This document shows, piece after piece, positions 23,863-37,600 of a stretch of DNA of 64,000 nt. The stretch's first letter is position 1. Every line of letters begins with the position of its first letter. The DNA lies in contig JARDYH010000001.1 in the NCBI GenBank assembly GCA_029215795.1, forward strand, positions 6,194,001 through 6,258,000. The letters are read 5' to 3'. The position numbers and the translations under genes were made by a program. This DNA comes from Anniella stebbinsi (taxonomy: Eukaryota; Chordata; Lepidosauria; Squamata; Anniellidae). Under the pieces are notes generated by a model. The model was not told the DNA's origin and ran no database searches. It saw nothing but the letters and a program-made list of their open reading frames with translations.

Positions 23863-25507
23863 CATTATTATTAATTATTATATTATTATTATTATCTTTC
23901 TCACTCATGGCAGTTTTTCTAGACAGACATGATGGGCTTTGCCAAGTCATGCTGTCTTTTACAGATTCAGGAATTTCCTGACAATTGAGCATGTTTTAAG
24001 TAGGACTGCTTTCTGGATGTTGGAGTGGATGTTTTTTGGTAGGCCCAGTTTCTGAAGGTTTTCTGTATAATTTTTTGATGTGATGCTGGTGACTGAGGTG
24101 ACTAACGGAATAATTGTGACCTTTTCCTGTTGCCATAGTTCTTTGACTTCCATGGCCAGTGGTGTATATTTGTCTCTCTTTTCTTCTTCCTTTTCAACAA
24201 CATTTTTGTCATTTGGTATTGCTATGTCGATGAGGTTATGTGTTTTTCTTTTTTGTCTATGACCGGTATGTCTGGTCAGTTGCAGGGTTTTATCTTGTCA
24301 GTATGAATTGTTCTGTCCCAGTATATTTTATGATCTGCATTTTCCAAGATTGTTTCGGGTGAGTATGTATAGTATGGTGTAGATTGTATGATAAGGTTGA
24401 ATTTGCTGGCCAGTTGTTGAGGAATTATTTTTGTGGCTGTATTGTGTCTGCCTGTATAGTCCATTCCTGCCAGACTTTTACATCCTCCTGTTATGTGGTC
24501 TATTGCTTCTTGGAACTGATGGCATTTCCTGCATAGGACTGTTGTTATACTGTTATCATTTATGATTTATTTTTGGTAGTTCTTGGTGGCTATAACTTGA
24601 TCCTGTATAGCTATTAGGAATCCTTCTGTTTCTGGAAATAGCTCACCCTGCCTGAGCCATTCGTATGATTGTTCTTTGTTTATTCATGGGTTCTGCATTA
24701 TGTTGTAATGCTTCCCATGGAGTGCTTTTTGTGCCCATCTGCGAGTGTGAGTAGTCGTGTTCAATCTTTGTTTTGTAGTGCTAGGTTGAGTGGGGTGTAA
24801 TTTTTATTTACTGTTACTATGCCTTTATGAATGGGGGTATTTTTATTGTGGAAGAATTATCTGATTTTATCTGTTTAGCATGTATTTTGTTAATGTCTAG
24901 AAGACCTCTTCCTCCTTCTTTCCTGCTGATTGTCGTTCTTTCAATGCATGAGTTGGGATGGAGTATGCAGTGTTTTGTGAGTTTGGTGCGATTTGAGTCT
25001 GTTTATTTCTTCGAGTTCACTGTGCGACCACTGTATGATTCCGAATGAGTATGTGAGAATGGGTATTCCGTAGGTGTTGATGGCTTTGAAAACGTTTTTA
25101 GGGTTGAGTTTAGATGTTAGGATTTGTGATAGGCGAGTTTTATATTGCATTCCTAGTTGAGTTTTTATTGTGGAGTGATTGATTTTTATGTTTGGTTGGA
25201 ATCCTAAGTATTTCTATGTTTCATTTTCTTCTATGTTATCTAATTTTTCGTTATTTAGTGTTTCTGCTGTTTTTTCTTCTTTCCATTTTCCTCTTTCTAT
25301 GTGTTGCATCTTGCATTTTCCCATCCCGAATTCCATTTTCATGTCTGTTGTCAGTTCCTCAGTGATTCGCAGGAGGCCTTTTATCTGTGTCAAGGTTGAA
25401 GCATAGATTTTGATGTCATCCATGTACAGGAGGTGATTGATTCTGCGCTTTGCTTGTTTTTGGTGTTTTATGGCGATGCCATATGTGGTGTTGTTAAGGG
25501 TGTTGGA
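23863..25507 (-). mobile_element. R4-type (REL-endonuclease) LINE fragment
   Basis: Minus-strand frames, broken by shifts, show a reverse transcriptase with the unusual YMDD (HLLYMDDIKIYAS, near 25440) and, further downstream, WDRTIHTDKI, LIDIAIPND-like and KAVLLKTCSIVRKFL, the C-terminal region known from R4/Dong-like reptile LINEs. The 3' end is a (TAA)n tract (23863-23897), as expected for that clade. The 5' part is missing; at 25507 the element meets a short L2-type tail. Confidence 0.75.
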
Positions 25508-25512
25508 TAGTG

Positions 25513-25790
25513 GATGAGGATGAGGATGATGATTTATATACTGCCCCATAGCCGAAGCTCTCTGGGCAGTTTACAAAAATTAAAAACACTGAACATTAAA
25601 AAACTAATATACAAAATTTAAAAAGCATAAAACAGATTATAAATACAATATCCATTTAAAACAACTATTCTGGGTCAAACAACAACAAAACCCTCAACAT
25701 ACGCTGTTAAATGCCTGGGAGAAAAGTCTTGACCTGGCGCCGAGAAGATAACAATGTTGGCGCCAGGCCAACCTCGTCGAGATCACCTTT
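25513..25790 (-). repeat. Short L2-type LINE 3' end
   Basis: Contains the 'atactgccccatagccgaagctc'-type tail in 'gccccatagccgaagctctc' form and a stretch matching the very end of the L2 ORF. It abuts the 5' side of the R4-type fragment. Confidence 0.7.
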
Positions 25791-25929
25791 GTGGAGAATA
25801 GCAAGATGTGGCTGCGAGCTGATGGCTGCATCACATAAACAACAGGGCACAACTGCACAACCACGACAGAGCATATAGACAAGTCCAAGGCGAGCCCTGG
25901 AGCTGGAAAAGACCAAATGCCCGTGTACC

Positions 25930-26110
25930 CAGCATTCAGTTTCCCAGTCCGTCCAACCAGATGTCTCCAGTGAGCCCACAAGCAGAAGATGATGGAATAA
26001 CCTTTCCCAGGGTTGGCCTGTTTGGTTTCAGTGCACACACTGCCTCTGATACTTGAAGTAGCATATAGCCATCATGGCTAATATCCAGCGAAAGCCTCAT
26101 GCACCATAAA
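25930..26110 (+). repeat. Dispersed repeat (same family as 27735 and 45598)
   Basis: Contains 'ccaaccagatg', 'agcccacaagcag' and 'tgcctctgatacttga', which recur at 27735-27880 and 45598-45800. A non-coding interspersed repeat common in lizards. Confidence 0.5.
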
Positions 26111-27204
26111 TTCACCTAATTCCCCAATAAATTCATCCGTGATCAACAGAATGTGGCCCTATGACATCGTGAAAGTGAGACTCACTCCCTCATATGGTCC
26201 AGGAAGGAAAACACACACACACACAATGAAATGATGAAATGGTTGTCTATCTGTGTTTTCTCCTTCGTTTTGTTAAATGTTCGTTATTTAAACAATAATC
26301 AGAGTGCCAGTCTGATGTTTATTGGAAATTATTGCACAAGGAAGGAAACAGGGCTGTTCTCCTTGATTGCAGGGATTCAAAGGATGCAGAATGGAGGTGG
26401 GGTGATTCCATGTTACTGATTTTAAATGCTCAAAACAAAGACTTGGAGGAATTTGTATTTTTTCAAGTCAAGAAAGGTTGCCAGTATTTCTGTATTTTTA
26501 AACAGAAGGACAGCAGCAGAAAGTACAAATGAGCAGCCCTTCCTGTCCTTGAGTATTTTCCTCCAAAAGAAACATTTGCTTACCTGCATTGGGATGGAGA
26601 ACTGTAGGCTCTCTTTCCTTCCCTTACGGAGCTAAAGCTCGCACGTGCACACACAGAGTCTTTCAACTCTGGGAGTCGGTAAGAGAGAAGCTTGAATCTC
26701 TCTTAGGGTCTGCTCTGCAGAGATGCTAACCTCTCATGCCAAGAACCATGGCCCTATCTCAGAAAGGCTTGGGGAGGAAAAGGCGGCTCTGGGGAGGATT
26801 TCACTGGGCAACGACCCATGACAGATGGGTGGTGGTGGATGTGATGGTTTTGGGTGAGATGGTAACTGTGGGAAGTGGGCAGGGTGGGCCCAGTGAGAAG
26901 GTGTGCATCAGTGACTCAAAGGGAGAAAGTAGGTAATCCCCCTCTTGCGCATGGGCAACAATACACAAGGACTCATTTTACAGAACAACTGAGAGAAGAC
27001 TAGAGAAGAAGGCCCCTTGTTCTGACTCAGGATAAGGCAGCATCATATGTTAAAACTTGGATTCAAATCCCCTACCTAGCTATGTAGCTCACTGGTCTTG
27101 GGCCAGTCATTCACATGGAAAGCTACCACACAGGAGGAAGGATGGAATAAAAATTAGCAAAATTAAGTATATAAATTAGGTTTAATTAAAAAAGCAACTA
27201 CACC

Positions 27205-27310
27205 CCCCCCCGTAGCTCAATGGCAGAGCACAACATTTTACAGGCAAAATGTCCAGGGCCAGCCCTACCATTAGGCAGAGTGGCAGACAGTAAGTGTCCT
27301 AAGTCCTAAT
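27205..27310 (+). repeat. tRNA-derived SINE head fragment
   Basis: A run of C is followed by 'gtagctcaatggcagagca', a degenerate box A of the SINE family seen at 9687-9895. The rest is too decayed to follow. Confidence 0.5.
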
Positions 27311-27734
27311 ATCTCCAGTTGAGGGTTTTCAGGGAGCGACAGGGCTGGAAAGGAACCTTCTCAGCCTGAGGTCATAGAGAGCTCCTGCCCATCATACAGA
27401 GCTCTTGCCTAATAGGCAAATGTTTTAGTGGATAAGGAGAAGGGGCAGCTTTGTGTGCAATCCCTCCCCACACCAGCCCCCGTCTCCCATTTCATGCGGT
27501 CAATAGCCGGGAGCAAAATACTGTTCATGTAAACAAACGTGGACAACTTCCAGATGCTTTTGGACCCCAAAACTCTCAATGCTGGACATGTTGACTGGGA
27601 CTGATGGGAGCTGAGAGTCCAACACCATCCGGAGGGCCGCAACTTCTCTACCTACAACACACTTAAGTCAAACACAGAAGCTCCATCTCTCTTTTATGGG
27701 CTGTTTTTGTTTTTCTAAGGCACGACACAACCAT

Positions 27735-27880
27735 CCAAGAACATAAGCAGAACCCTGCTGGATCAGTGCAAGGGCCTATCTAGTCTAGCATCCCATTACC
27801 CATCATGGCCAAGAAGATGTTCATGGGAAGCCCACAAGCAGGGCACTGGTATTGAGAGGCATGCTGCTTCTGATCCTGGC
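27735..27880 (+). repeat. Dispersed repeat, second copy
   Basis: 'ccctgctggatcagtgcaag' and 'gaagcccacaagcagggcac' mark the same interspersed family as 45598-45800. Confidence 0.55.
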
Positions 27881-27904
27881 AGTAGGATGTTTGACTGCGT
27901 GCTT

Positions 27905-28015
27905 GCTTGCTTGCTTGCATTTTTATACCGCTCTCTGGGAGGTTTACAACAATTAAAACCATGACAAGTATTCAAAATATAAAACAACAATATAAAAACA
28001 TAGCATAAAACTAGA
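27905..28015 (-). repeat. L2-type LINE 3' tail
   Basis: A (GCTT)n run leads into 'tttttataccgctctctggg', the tail of the L2-type family on the minus strand. Confidence 0.55.
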
Positions 28016-28703
28016 AGCCCTCTCCTATCTCAGTGTGCATGTTAAACAGGGAATGTCCCATGCACCGATTAGGGAATCCCCGTGTTCACATGCAGCATGT
28101 CTTCTCAACAGGAAAGAAAAGGCACGGCCTTCTCCCCCATCCCCTGCTTTCTTGTTGCACAAGAACCCAAAAAGGAGTTTGCTTTTGATGACAACAATAA
28201 AACTTGAGGCCTCTTCAAAGCTAATGTAAACTAAAGATAAAGAAACCAACATTTCCTACCTGTCTCGTGCGAGACAGACCAAAGAAAAGAAGAAAGAACA
28301 CAGCCAAAGTAGCTCAGGGAATTCCAACAGGAACTCCAGCAGTCAGAGTTGAGCTCCAGTGCACGCACTGGCTAGTTCTTTGTCTTTCTCCTATGGCCAG
28401 TAGTAATCAAACTGTGCAGAAGGAGTAAATACAGGCAGGTCTAAAAATAATATTCAGGGAACCGTTTTGACTCCCTTGATGGAGGGGCTGGAGATGTATA
28501 TTATATCTATATTTGGTACAAAGCTTATGCATTCTGGCTTCTGCATTTTATGTCCTGTGTGCACCCATATATTCATCAGCTTACCTACAAAACAACGTTA
28601 CGTTGCACATGGATCCATACACGCACCCACTTATTTACAGAACAGCCTTACATTTTATTATGTTCCACTAGTCTGATAAATGCTTTTGGTGGTTTAAATG
28701 TAT

Positions 28704-29450
28704 TCAACAACGCAACAATACACACAGGGTGTAGGGAATCACTTTCCTAGTTGGTCTGTCAATTAAGCAAGTACCCTGTTTGAAAGCCTGTTGAATCTGC
28801 ATATTGGCCGTATTCTCTTCATATGTTTGGAGGTTAGCATCTTTCAGGCAATGTTCAGAATATTCCTGAGAAAGATCTGAAAAATGAAGATCTAAGCTTG
28901 CCGCAACCATCCCTTGAAGTTCCACTTTTGGCACAGAACACACACAAGATGTACGCTGATGAAGAATGGACTGTGTCTGCTTGGTACATCTAAAAACAAA
29001 ACCAGAGTTAGCTAAACCTTCTCTACTTATTGCAGCAGCAAAATTGCTTTGACAACACGAAAGGGAAATGTAGCACGGCATTACCCAACCTTGCCTTCAA
29101 AGCTGATATTGCAAAGGCAGCATGAAAAACACTCACAAAAAGAGAACAGGAAAGAGAAGTTACTTAGCAAGGATTGTATTCTCAAATGTTTACTATGTAG
29201 CTTTAAAAATAAATCAGAAGAAATTCAGCTGCCATCTAGTCAAACTCTTGGCCCATTACTGATTTCTATAAAAGCCCTCAAAACAGAAATCTCCTCGCTA
29301 TGCTGTTTAGGTTGTTCCAGTCCTCTTACAGCTTGGAGGAGTTCCCCAATGTTTATCTTCAGGTCGCTGCTAGATTGTGCCTCTAATTCTTTGGAAAATG
29401 AAGCTGCAATCCTCTTTACAATTGCCACATTGGAAGAGAAGGCAAATGGT
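28704..29450 (-). other. Two unresolved minus-strand open frames
   Basis: From about 29450 to 29240 one frame reads NVAIVKRIAASFSKEL and continues to ELLQA followed by GTAAGA. From 28990 to about 28770 another frame, preceded by 'tttttag', reads CTKQTQSILHQ and SLDLHFSDLSQEYSEH and ends at CAG|GTACTT. These could be exons of an unknown gene or a decayed transposase. If joined at those sites the phases do not match. I do not recognise either protein. Confidence 0.2.
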
Positions 29451-29499
29451 CTTCAGCAAGGAGAGTTTGGGCTGATCTGTCATGATCTATGACTATCAG

Positions 29500-31519
29500 C
29501 ACAGGCTCTCTGAACTTGTGAATTACAGAAGGTGAAAGGCATTGATTCATCCTGGACAGCCTCTAGTCTTAGCATGAACGTGCCATAAAAGTGGTATTAA
29601 GGTGGATTACGGCACAATCCTATGGCTGGGGAATCCTAGCAGTTGAAAGACTACTTTCTGTCTAAATGTGCATAGGATTGCGCCCTTATTAGGTTGCAGT
29701 CCTATACCCACTTACCTGGGGAGCAAGCTCCACTGAACTCAGTGGGACTTATTTCTGAGAGGGGATTTGGGATGTGTGATATCTCAAGCTCAGGCTTACT
29801 CAAGTTCTCAATGTTCCACTTTTAAATTCATTCTATCCCCTTTTTGCACCAGATTGTGGATTTTAAAAAAATAGTTTGCACAAAAGTACATACAGTACAT
29901 ATTTTCATACACGTGCATTTTTGTACACATTTTTTCCAAATATTCATTTTAGCAGGCAATGTTTTCCATTAAATACAGCATGTTTGTGCACTCCCTCCCC
30001 CAAATCATACTTTTTTTTTAACACTTTCAAACATACGGATTTTTTGTCTGCACGTTCCAATTCGTCTTTAGGTTTGGGAATGTGAATTTGGTAAGTTCTC
30101 ACTGAAATAAGAACCAAAAACTATTCTTGCATCATTCCTAGTAGTTATGTATAAAGTAGCAGTTAGTGTCTCTTTTGATGTTTTACCATGTTGCTACCTT
30201 CTGATGCCTCACTGAACAAGGACAAGTGAGAGCATGGTTTATCTCAGTGGCCAAAACTGCTAACATGCCATTGTGCAGCTGGCTGCCCTGTTACCATATT
30301 TGGTAGAGTCAAGAGAATGAAAGCAGGGAGATGACCTGGCTTAGCAGACAAATGAAATCATGCCCGATTTCACTGTGGCCAGTGTGTCACTTGGTACACA
30401 GACTTGCACATCTGTCCTTAGAAAATCATGAGGTCACAGTCAACTGATACAGAGTTATTTAAAGTCGTTAGTCTGATGTTTATCTTTCTTTTGCGCATGG
30501 GATTGTGGCATGGGAAAACTATGTAGCCTGGCACACTTTAACACCAACTCCTATGCCTCCTCTTGTGCACAGGTATTCTGAAAAAAATAGGGAGGTATTT
30601 TGGGGATGAACATAATGCTTCAGCAGTGGCATAGTATTGGTCTGTGAGCATGAGTTTGTAAATACCAGCTAAACATCAATAAAGAGTCAATAAAAGTAAA
30701 ATACCACAAACCAGCAAAGGATACAGGAATTGGGCATTTAAAATGCAAAAAACGGAAAGGATAGCAAAGAAGTAAAAGAAATGGTCTTCAATTTTTTTTT
30801 TAAAAAAAGAGTTATTTATACAGAATAAATCTCACCTCTTAAAAAACCACACAATGCAAACGAAGCGTTCTCACTTGTCATTCCCACATCTAAAATCATG
30901 GGTATGTGGGTTTCTACAGTCATGTGCGCGTGACAAATAAAGACAGTTATGCCCAAGAATCCAAACGTGAGACATCATACCCTTGGCTGGGAATGAGAGC
31001 ACTCGCGCACCAGCTTAGCCATCCAACTCAGTTTTCTCTTAGGCACGCTCAAAGAGTCTTGAGTAGTTTCTGGTTTAACTCGGGAGAATCTCACTAGATC
31101 AAAGTTTGAGAATGACAAGAGGTAAAGCCAAGCCTTGCCAGGACTGTTGTGAACATTCCTGCTGTTCAAGTAGGAAAAAGCGATGGAAAGAGATAGTCCT
31201 GCAGAGTAAATGCTGCTTCACAGAAGCTAACACAGAGCCTGATTTTCACCTATTTGATGGGATGAGCATAGATGACAAATTGGGTTGGATGGGGGGGCTT
31301 GTCAAGACATCAGCTGAAGTAGGTCATATAAATTATTTTTTCTGTGGCTTGCTTATTCCAACTAGTTACTTTTAGCAAACAGATGCCAGGGCAAGAATGC
31401 TGTGTGCAATAATACATCTCCAAGAATATCGTCCAGCAGCTGGGAGCAAAAATCCCTGTTTGCAAAGCATCTGGTTTACATTTAGAAGTCATGGGATGTA
31501 AACCCAACAAGCTGGTTCC
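29500..31519. other. DNA downstream of copy B, no gene
   Basis: A copy of the dispersed 'cccacttacctggggagcaa' / 'ctcagtgggacttatttctga' repeat is at 29690-29765. I see no convincing polyadenylation signal for the minus-strand gene, so the 3' UTR end is not placed. Confidence 0.4.
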
Positions 31520-31600
31520 TCAGCTTTCAGTCTTAGGAGGGTTTACGAATATCAATACATCAGTTTGCTCATCCTTGATTGGCTCTTCTGTGGATGGTTT
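31520..31600 (-). CDS. IL13RA1: Copy B exon 10 (C-terminal tail and stop)
   Basis: Acceptor 'atccctag', then 26 codons and TGA at 31522-31520. The tail [14 protein letters not shown] is similar in position and character to the acidic end of IL13RA1. No tyrosine is present, so a STAT docking site is not evident here. Confidence 0.8.
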   Translation of the reverse strand, partial: KPSTEEPIKDEQTDVLIFVNPPKTES

Positions 31601-34600
31601 CTAGGGATAAAAGAGAAATAAAAGTCTCTTGAAACAATGTCATGCATCATATGATTGCTCTTGGAAAAGGACCAAATGTAGGAATGAGCTGGGAGAAAGT
31701 CTCAAAGGTGCATGGAAGATGATTACCATCACCATCTCAAAACCATTCTGAGTCTGTGTTTCTTGAAGGTACATGTTAGGCTGAATTTTGTGGGATCAGA
31801 TGGAAGCTCAGCTGGCTGATACTCACTGGGAGACCTTCGCTTTGCTCTTCAAACATTCGTTTCAGAAATTTTCCAGGATCAGGAATTGTTGGAAGAAGCA
31901 GCAGCTTAATCCTTCAGAATGCATAAAAAGAAAAAGCGTACTGAATTAAGGTGTTATTGATAGCAGATATTGTTTGACTAAATTTCAAGGCTGTACTTGA
32001 GGATTATTGTACATATGAATATGTAGACAGCTAGCTTAATAGCTAGTCATCTCTCCACCTAAACCATAGATGTCCACCGGCTCCTTAGTTTATAGCAAGC
32101 ATGAAACAGATGGGGGACTACTCTTGAAAAATATAGATATGGTATACAAAAGGTGAAAAATCAGTCTCTTACCTCTTTAGGTAAACTACCAAAATAATAG
32201 TAAGGATTGCCGCACATAACGGAATGAAAATTGGTAAAAGAATGTTCAATGTGTTGTCTGTCTTTCTCTCATCTGAAAAAGCAAGAAACAACAGGCAGTC
32301 AGGGGAAATTGTGCTGAATGAAAGAAGCAACACATTTGGAACCACAAAACCATCTTTGTGTCTAAGTTTTTGTAAAGAAATAAAAATACTGGAAGAATCA
32401 TTTTTAGCCATAAACACCCTGCCAAATCTTGAGATGGATTTTTATTCCAGGACTAGATTTTTGCTTTAACTTTCTTCTACAGAATTATCTTTAAACATTA
32501 GGATTTTGTTGTTCCAGGGTTTGAAGCTATATAAATGATAAAACCGTTGCTTCTCTTTCAAAACTACATTTATATGTAGTATCATCATTATATCCTGTTT
32601 TATTTTATGTCCAGACACTTGACTGTAGGATTTAATTAGGTTTGAAGGGATTTCAAGAAATGTTCATTATCATATCATCCAAATGTAGCAAAATTTTAAC
32701 CTGCTTAATGTTTGAAAGAATTGTGTTCCTGAACTATTACAGCAAAAGGTGATACATTTTTAAAAGCTCCTTGTTTTGCTATAATGGTGGAAGTCTGCTG
32801 CTACTTCAAAGTGCTAGTATTAACATTCAAAGCCCTAAACGGCTTAGAGCCAGGTTATCTGAAGGAATGCCTCCTCCCATATGTACCTGCCTGGACCCTA
32901 AGATCATCCTCAGGGGTCCTTCTCCGTGAGCCCCTGCCAAAGGAAGAGAGGCAGGTGGCTACCAGGAGGAGGGCCTTCTCTGCTATGGCACCCCGACTGT
33001 GGAATGAGCTCCCCAGAGAGGTTCGCCTGGCACCTACATCATACTCTTTTAGACGCCAGGTGAAGACCTTTTTATTTTCTCAGTATTTTAGCAGTTTATC
33101 AGTCTAATTTTTAACTTTGCTGTTTTAAATTTGTATTTTAAACCTGTATTAATTTCTGCATTGCTGCTTGGTTTTATCCTGCTTGTGCTCTTATATTGTA
33201 TTTTTATGCTACGTTTTTATACTGTTGTTGTTTTATATTTTGGATAGTTGTCATGGTTTTAATTTTTGTAAACTGCCCAGAGAGCTTCGGCTATTGGGTG
33301 GTATTAAAATGCAATAAATAAATAAATAAAACATCTATTCAATGCTCTTCTATTATCAATTTTCAACCCACCAAATACTTGTAAGCTACGACCTCCTTCT
33401 CTCCCAAACTAATCAATTTAACCAATAAGTTTATAGGGAGTTCGGACCTACATGTCAGAGCTGAGCCAACCCTGCAAGCAGGTTCTGTTCCTCCATACAT
33501 AACTTGTTCAATTGCAAGTATTTGCCAAAGTGGTCTCCACACCCGCTGCTGCCTTTTTCCAACATTTTGAAAGCCCTCTTAAATGTAGATTTATTTTACA
33601 GAGTTCATGTTTAATTTCTTCAAATAACTCCTAACTTTTACTAAACTTTAATTCCAGATCTGTGATCATGGCTTTTGTTTCTCTTACAACTTTTCTATGT
33701 TCTTGATGTCAATATTTTATATTCAAGCCCTTTCTTTTTTCATCCAGACTTCCTTGAGTTTCCGGACCTTAGCCATTTTTTTCAGAAACGTTCTTGTCCC
33801 AAAGATCCTTGGCTCTTCTTAACTTTTTGGGTGTCATTTTTCCTTTATAAGTGCCACGTGCAACTATCAGTCAGATCAAAGAGGAGGAGAAACCAGGTGG
33901 CTCAAGAAGACCGTCAGTGCAAACTGCAGATGTGCTGAACCAAGCCCTGACACCGAGACTATCAGCCACAATCTCTAGCCAGAGACCCTCAAACTGGGCC
34001 ACCCCAAAAGCGATATGTGCATGAGGAACTAGTCCCTTTTACCCCAAGGACTTCATGCTCCCTAATGCCTGCTTGCCAGCACAGGCAACGCATAGGACAG
34101 GAACTAACAGAGAGGGGATCAAATACTAGGCTCCAGAAAAGTCTCTCAATTCATCAGAAATGGGGCAGAGCCTTGGAAAGGTATTCTGGCCCAAGAGGGA
34201 TAACAGGCCTCAGTTGAGCAACTGATCATTGGAGCAAGTTGTTTTCTTGTAGCTATCCAAGGTCCTGCAACTCCAACCTGAATGAGTCACCCTCATTTGT
34301 CTGTTGTGTCTTGTGGACTCCCACCCCTTCTACGGACAGGACAGAAAGCTGTAATTTTAACCCGATGATTTTGTATCTCCGTAAAATATTCTACAAGGAA
34401 CTATATAAATCAAGTCCAGATATCAAAGCCAGTATAACTTAGTTACCCTAGTAAAACTTAGCTATCCTTGCATGAATATTCAAGTCAATGACTTCATGGA
34501 AGCATCCTCCATTGATTAAAAAAACATACATCTGATTGCTAGGAAACTTTTCGGATTTGTCCTACCTCTATATGGGCTGGTTTTAGTCATAGAGAAAATT

Positions 34601-37600
34601 TCATCTGCCATCTTGAAACAAAATGGTAGCCGATCAATTTTTTAAAAAAGATTTACAGCTTCAAAACCATTTGATCAATTTCAGCCAAACGTGGCATGAT
34701 GATTGAGCACTGCAGCGAGCAAATTTTAACCATACATTTTAACCACGCGATTACTTACAACCAGTCCATCTATCTGTCTGTTATTGCAATAGCTCCAAGT
34801 CTGTGAAAGCTGGACACCTGAAATGTGACGTGTATACTAAGGGGACCCTAGGAATGTGTACTTCAGTGTTATTTTATTTTTAAAAGGTATTAATTTTCAT
34901 TAATTTAATTGGGTCCCTGTGGTTGAAGCCTGCAGTTAGATTTTCAGCTCATGCACTACAAAGATGCTTCTCACCCCATTCCACTATGTTGCTCCAATCA
35001 CTCCAGAGGCCCCATGTCTTCGTACAATGGCTGCCGACATCACCTATAACGGATCTCACCCGGAAGGTGTGATATGTGTTAGGCCTGAGACTGAATGTCA
35101 TGCTGGTATGGTCTTCATAAACCTTAAACAGAAAAGAAACAAACTGCTTTCATAATCTATCAACATTCCGTTGGCTTAAAACAAATAACTGGAGTGTTTA
35201 AAATATGTGTTTGTTTGTCTTTTAAATGAAAAGACCTATGCATATGAAATGTTTGAACAGGAGGTTTTAAAAAAATGCACAGTATAATAGGAAAGAAAAA
35301 AAATCTATGTGAGAGACGGGTTTCCTGCCCAGGAAACTGACCGGACTTGCATATTAGCAGACAAGCTGCTTGAAAATGAGGACTTGGGCTCTTGAATATG
35401 GAACATGCAGCCACTTTTGTCCTTGCTGGGCTAGATGGTCAGAATATATTACACCAGCACTGGTCACCAGTGCATCTCCAGGCAGAATTCAAAGTGTTGA
35501 TATTGACCTTTAAAGCCCTAAATGTTTTGGGTTCAGGTCATTTGAAGGACGGCCTTCACCCATATGAACCTGCCCTTGCTTTATGTTAACCTTCAGAGGC
35601 CTTACTTATTGCCCTGCCGGTAATATCAGCGAGGCTGTAGGGCACTAACAAGGCCTTCTCAGTGGTTGCCCCTATTGTAAGCAATCCCTTCCTGAGAGAG
35701 AACAGCCATCTCCATTGGTGGATGCTTTTACAATACACGTGTTCATTTTATCTTTTAACTGAAATCTTTTTTACGGTAATTGCTACTCTTAGCTATTTGA
35801 CAGTGTATTTTATTTTAACTGACTGACTTTAGCATCGTAATTTTAGAATTTGATATGGGTATTTACTGTTTTACATTGCAATTTATTGTTTTGTATTGGG
35901 AAGACAACATCCTTGAAAGGTGGCTAAGAAATATATTTCTTGTGCCCTGGTAAGACAGAAGCCTCTGATTTCAGAAGCTTCTGAGTAGGGAAGGATGAAA
36001 TCGCCCCGTGGGGGCTCATACGTGCTGCTTCCCTGAGCTGGGCCATGTGAGACTCTGCCGAGCACTTGCCCTTTCCCACCCTTATGGTGGACGCCATTGG
36101 TGCAAAAAGGGGAAACGAATGATTTCTAGAATGCACAATCCGGGAACCTCCGGAAATCACGTGTTTCCCTCCTCCCCTGTACAAAAGGGGCCATAACGGC
36201 TCTATTGACGCAAAGGTAAAGGTTTACCATCATGTCAATAGGGCCGTTAAGGCCTCCAATGGTGCAGGGAGAGAGAAACGCACAATGTCTGGGGACCCCT
36301 GGAAATCACGCATGTCGCCATTAGCACAGAGGGGCAAAAAGGGCAGGTGGTTGCCGAGTGCTTGGGAGCAGGTCCGTGCCACTGCTGGGCATGTCTGATT
36401 GGTTCCGGGAGGGCTGGATGCGGGGGGGGGGGAGTTCCGCTGCCCTCGCAGACCCAGTCAGCCATTGTGGCATCCCTACTTCTGAGTATCCAGTGTCCTG
36501 CCGGGCTGCTGCCACCAGGGCAGGAAGAGGGAAGGAGTCCATTTTTTCCTGTCCAATCTTTCTTCTTGATGGGCCTCTGAGCCCATAGAGAGATTCTGTT
36601 GGTGGGACTGGGGCTGAAGAAGCCATAGGATTCTTTGTATCCTGGCCTCTCCTCTCCCCTCCCACTGATACACCCCCTTTCTGACTTCCCCCAAACCATT
36701 TCTGCAACCTTGGAAAGCAGCCGGTACGGTTCTTTCTGCGACAGTTGCAAGAGCAGGGGGAGGGATTGGATACCAGAGCCCTGCTTCCAGGGCCGTGGCA
36801 GTGCCTACGGTCTTGGAGGGGGGACTCCAAAGAATCCTATGGTCCCTGGAACACTCTCCTGGAATCATAGGATTGCTCTCTTAATTAATTAATTAATAAA
36901 TAAATAAATAAATAAATAAGACTGTATTTATTAAAGAAGAAGAGGAGGAGGAGGAGGAGGAGGAGGAGGAGTTCGGTGATAAGTTATAAGAATAACTTAC
37001 TGTTTTATTAGATTCTGTGTTATTCACTTCTACTTGATAGCATATGGCAGCCAATTTGCCAGGAGTCCATGTTAGAGATACCCCATTACTGGTGTTTGTG
37101 ATGTTTACAATTGATGGAGGGTCAAGTTTTATGGGTAAGCCTAAAGCAAAATAAATGAATAAACGCACCACAATTTTTAAAATATCCATCATTCACTTGA
37201 TGGCGCCACAGTTTTGAGCTTTAAAATAAAACACCTCAAATATTGTCTACAAGGTATTATCCACATCCAGTGAAGGAGAAAATATCTGGCAAAGCCTCCA
37301 CTGCTCTTCTCCATCAGGCTCCTAAGCAAATGAAACACCCTTCTCAGCGCACCAAGGTGTGGAGAGAGGCATTGTAGGTCCCCCATCCGCTACTCACCAT
37401 CCCAATTATGGAATCCCTTCCCTGTGGGGACTGGTCATAGCATAAGTCTAAGCGTCTTTCAGTATCGATGTATGGCTTTTTTAGACGGGGGGAGGGAGAA
37501 GAGAAAGAGGGCTGTTCTAATGGGCATTATGTTTTCACTGGGTGCCTCTACAAGAGAGGTTGTACTGCTGAGTCACACTCTGATGTCCTTTCCTTCCTAA

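Larger units (their letters stand above)
26111..28260. other. Intergenic DNA with repeat fragments
   Basis: Holds a SINE head fragment at 27205-27310 ('gtagctcaatggcagagca'), the dispersed repeat at 27735-27880, and an L2-type tail at 27905-28015. No gene seen. Confidence 0.5.

Noticed and set aside
32784..33107. A 107-residue plus-strand protein-coding gene
   Set aside because: Its sequence is the C-terminal part of the L2-type LINE ORF and it ends in the LINE tail.
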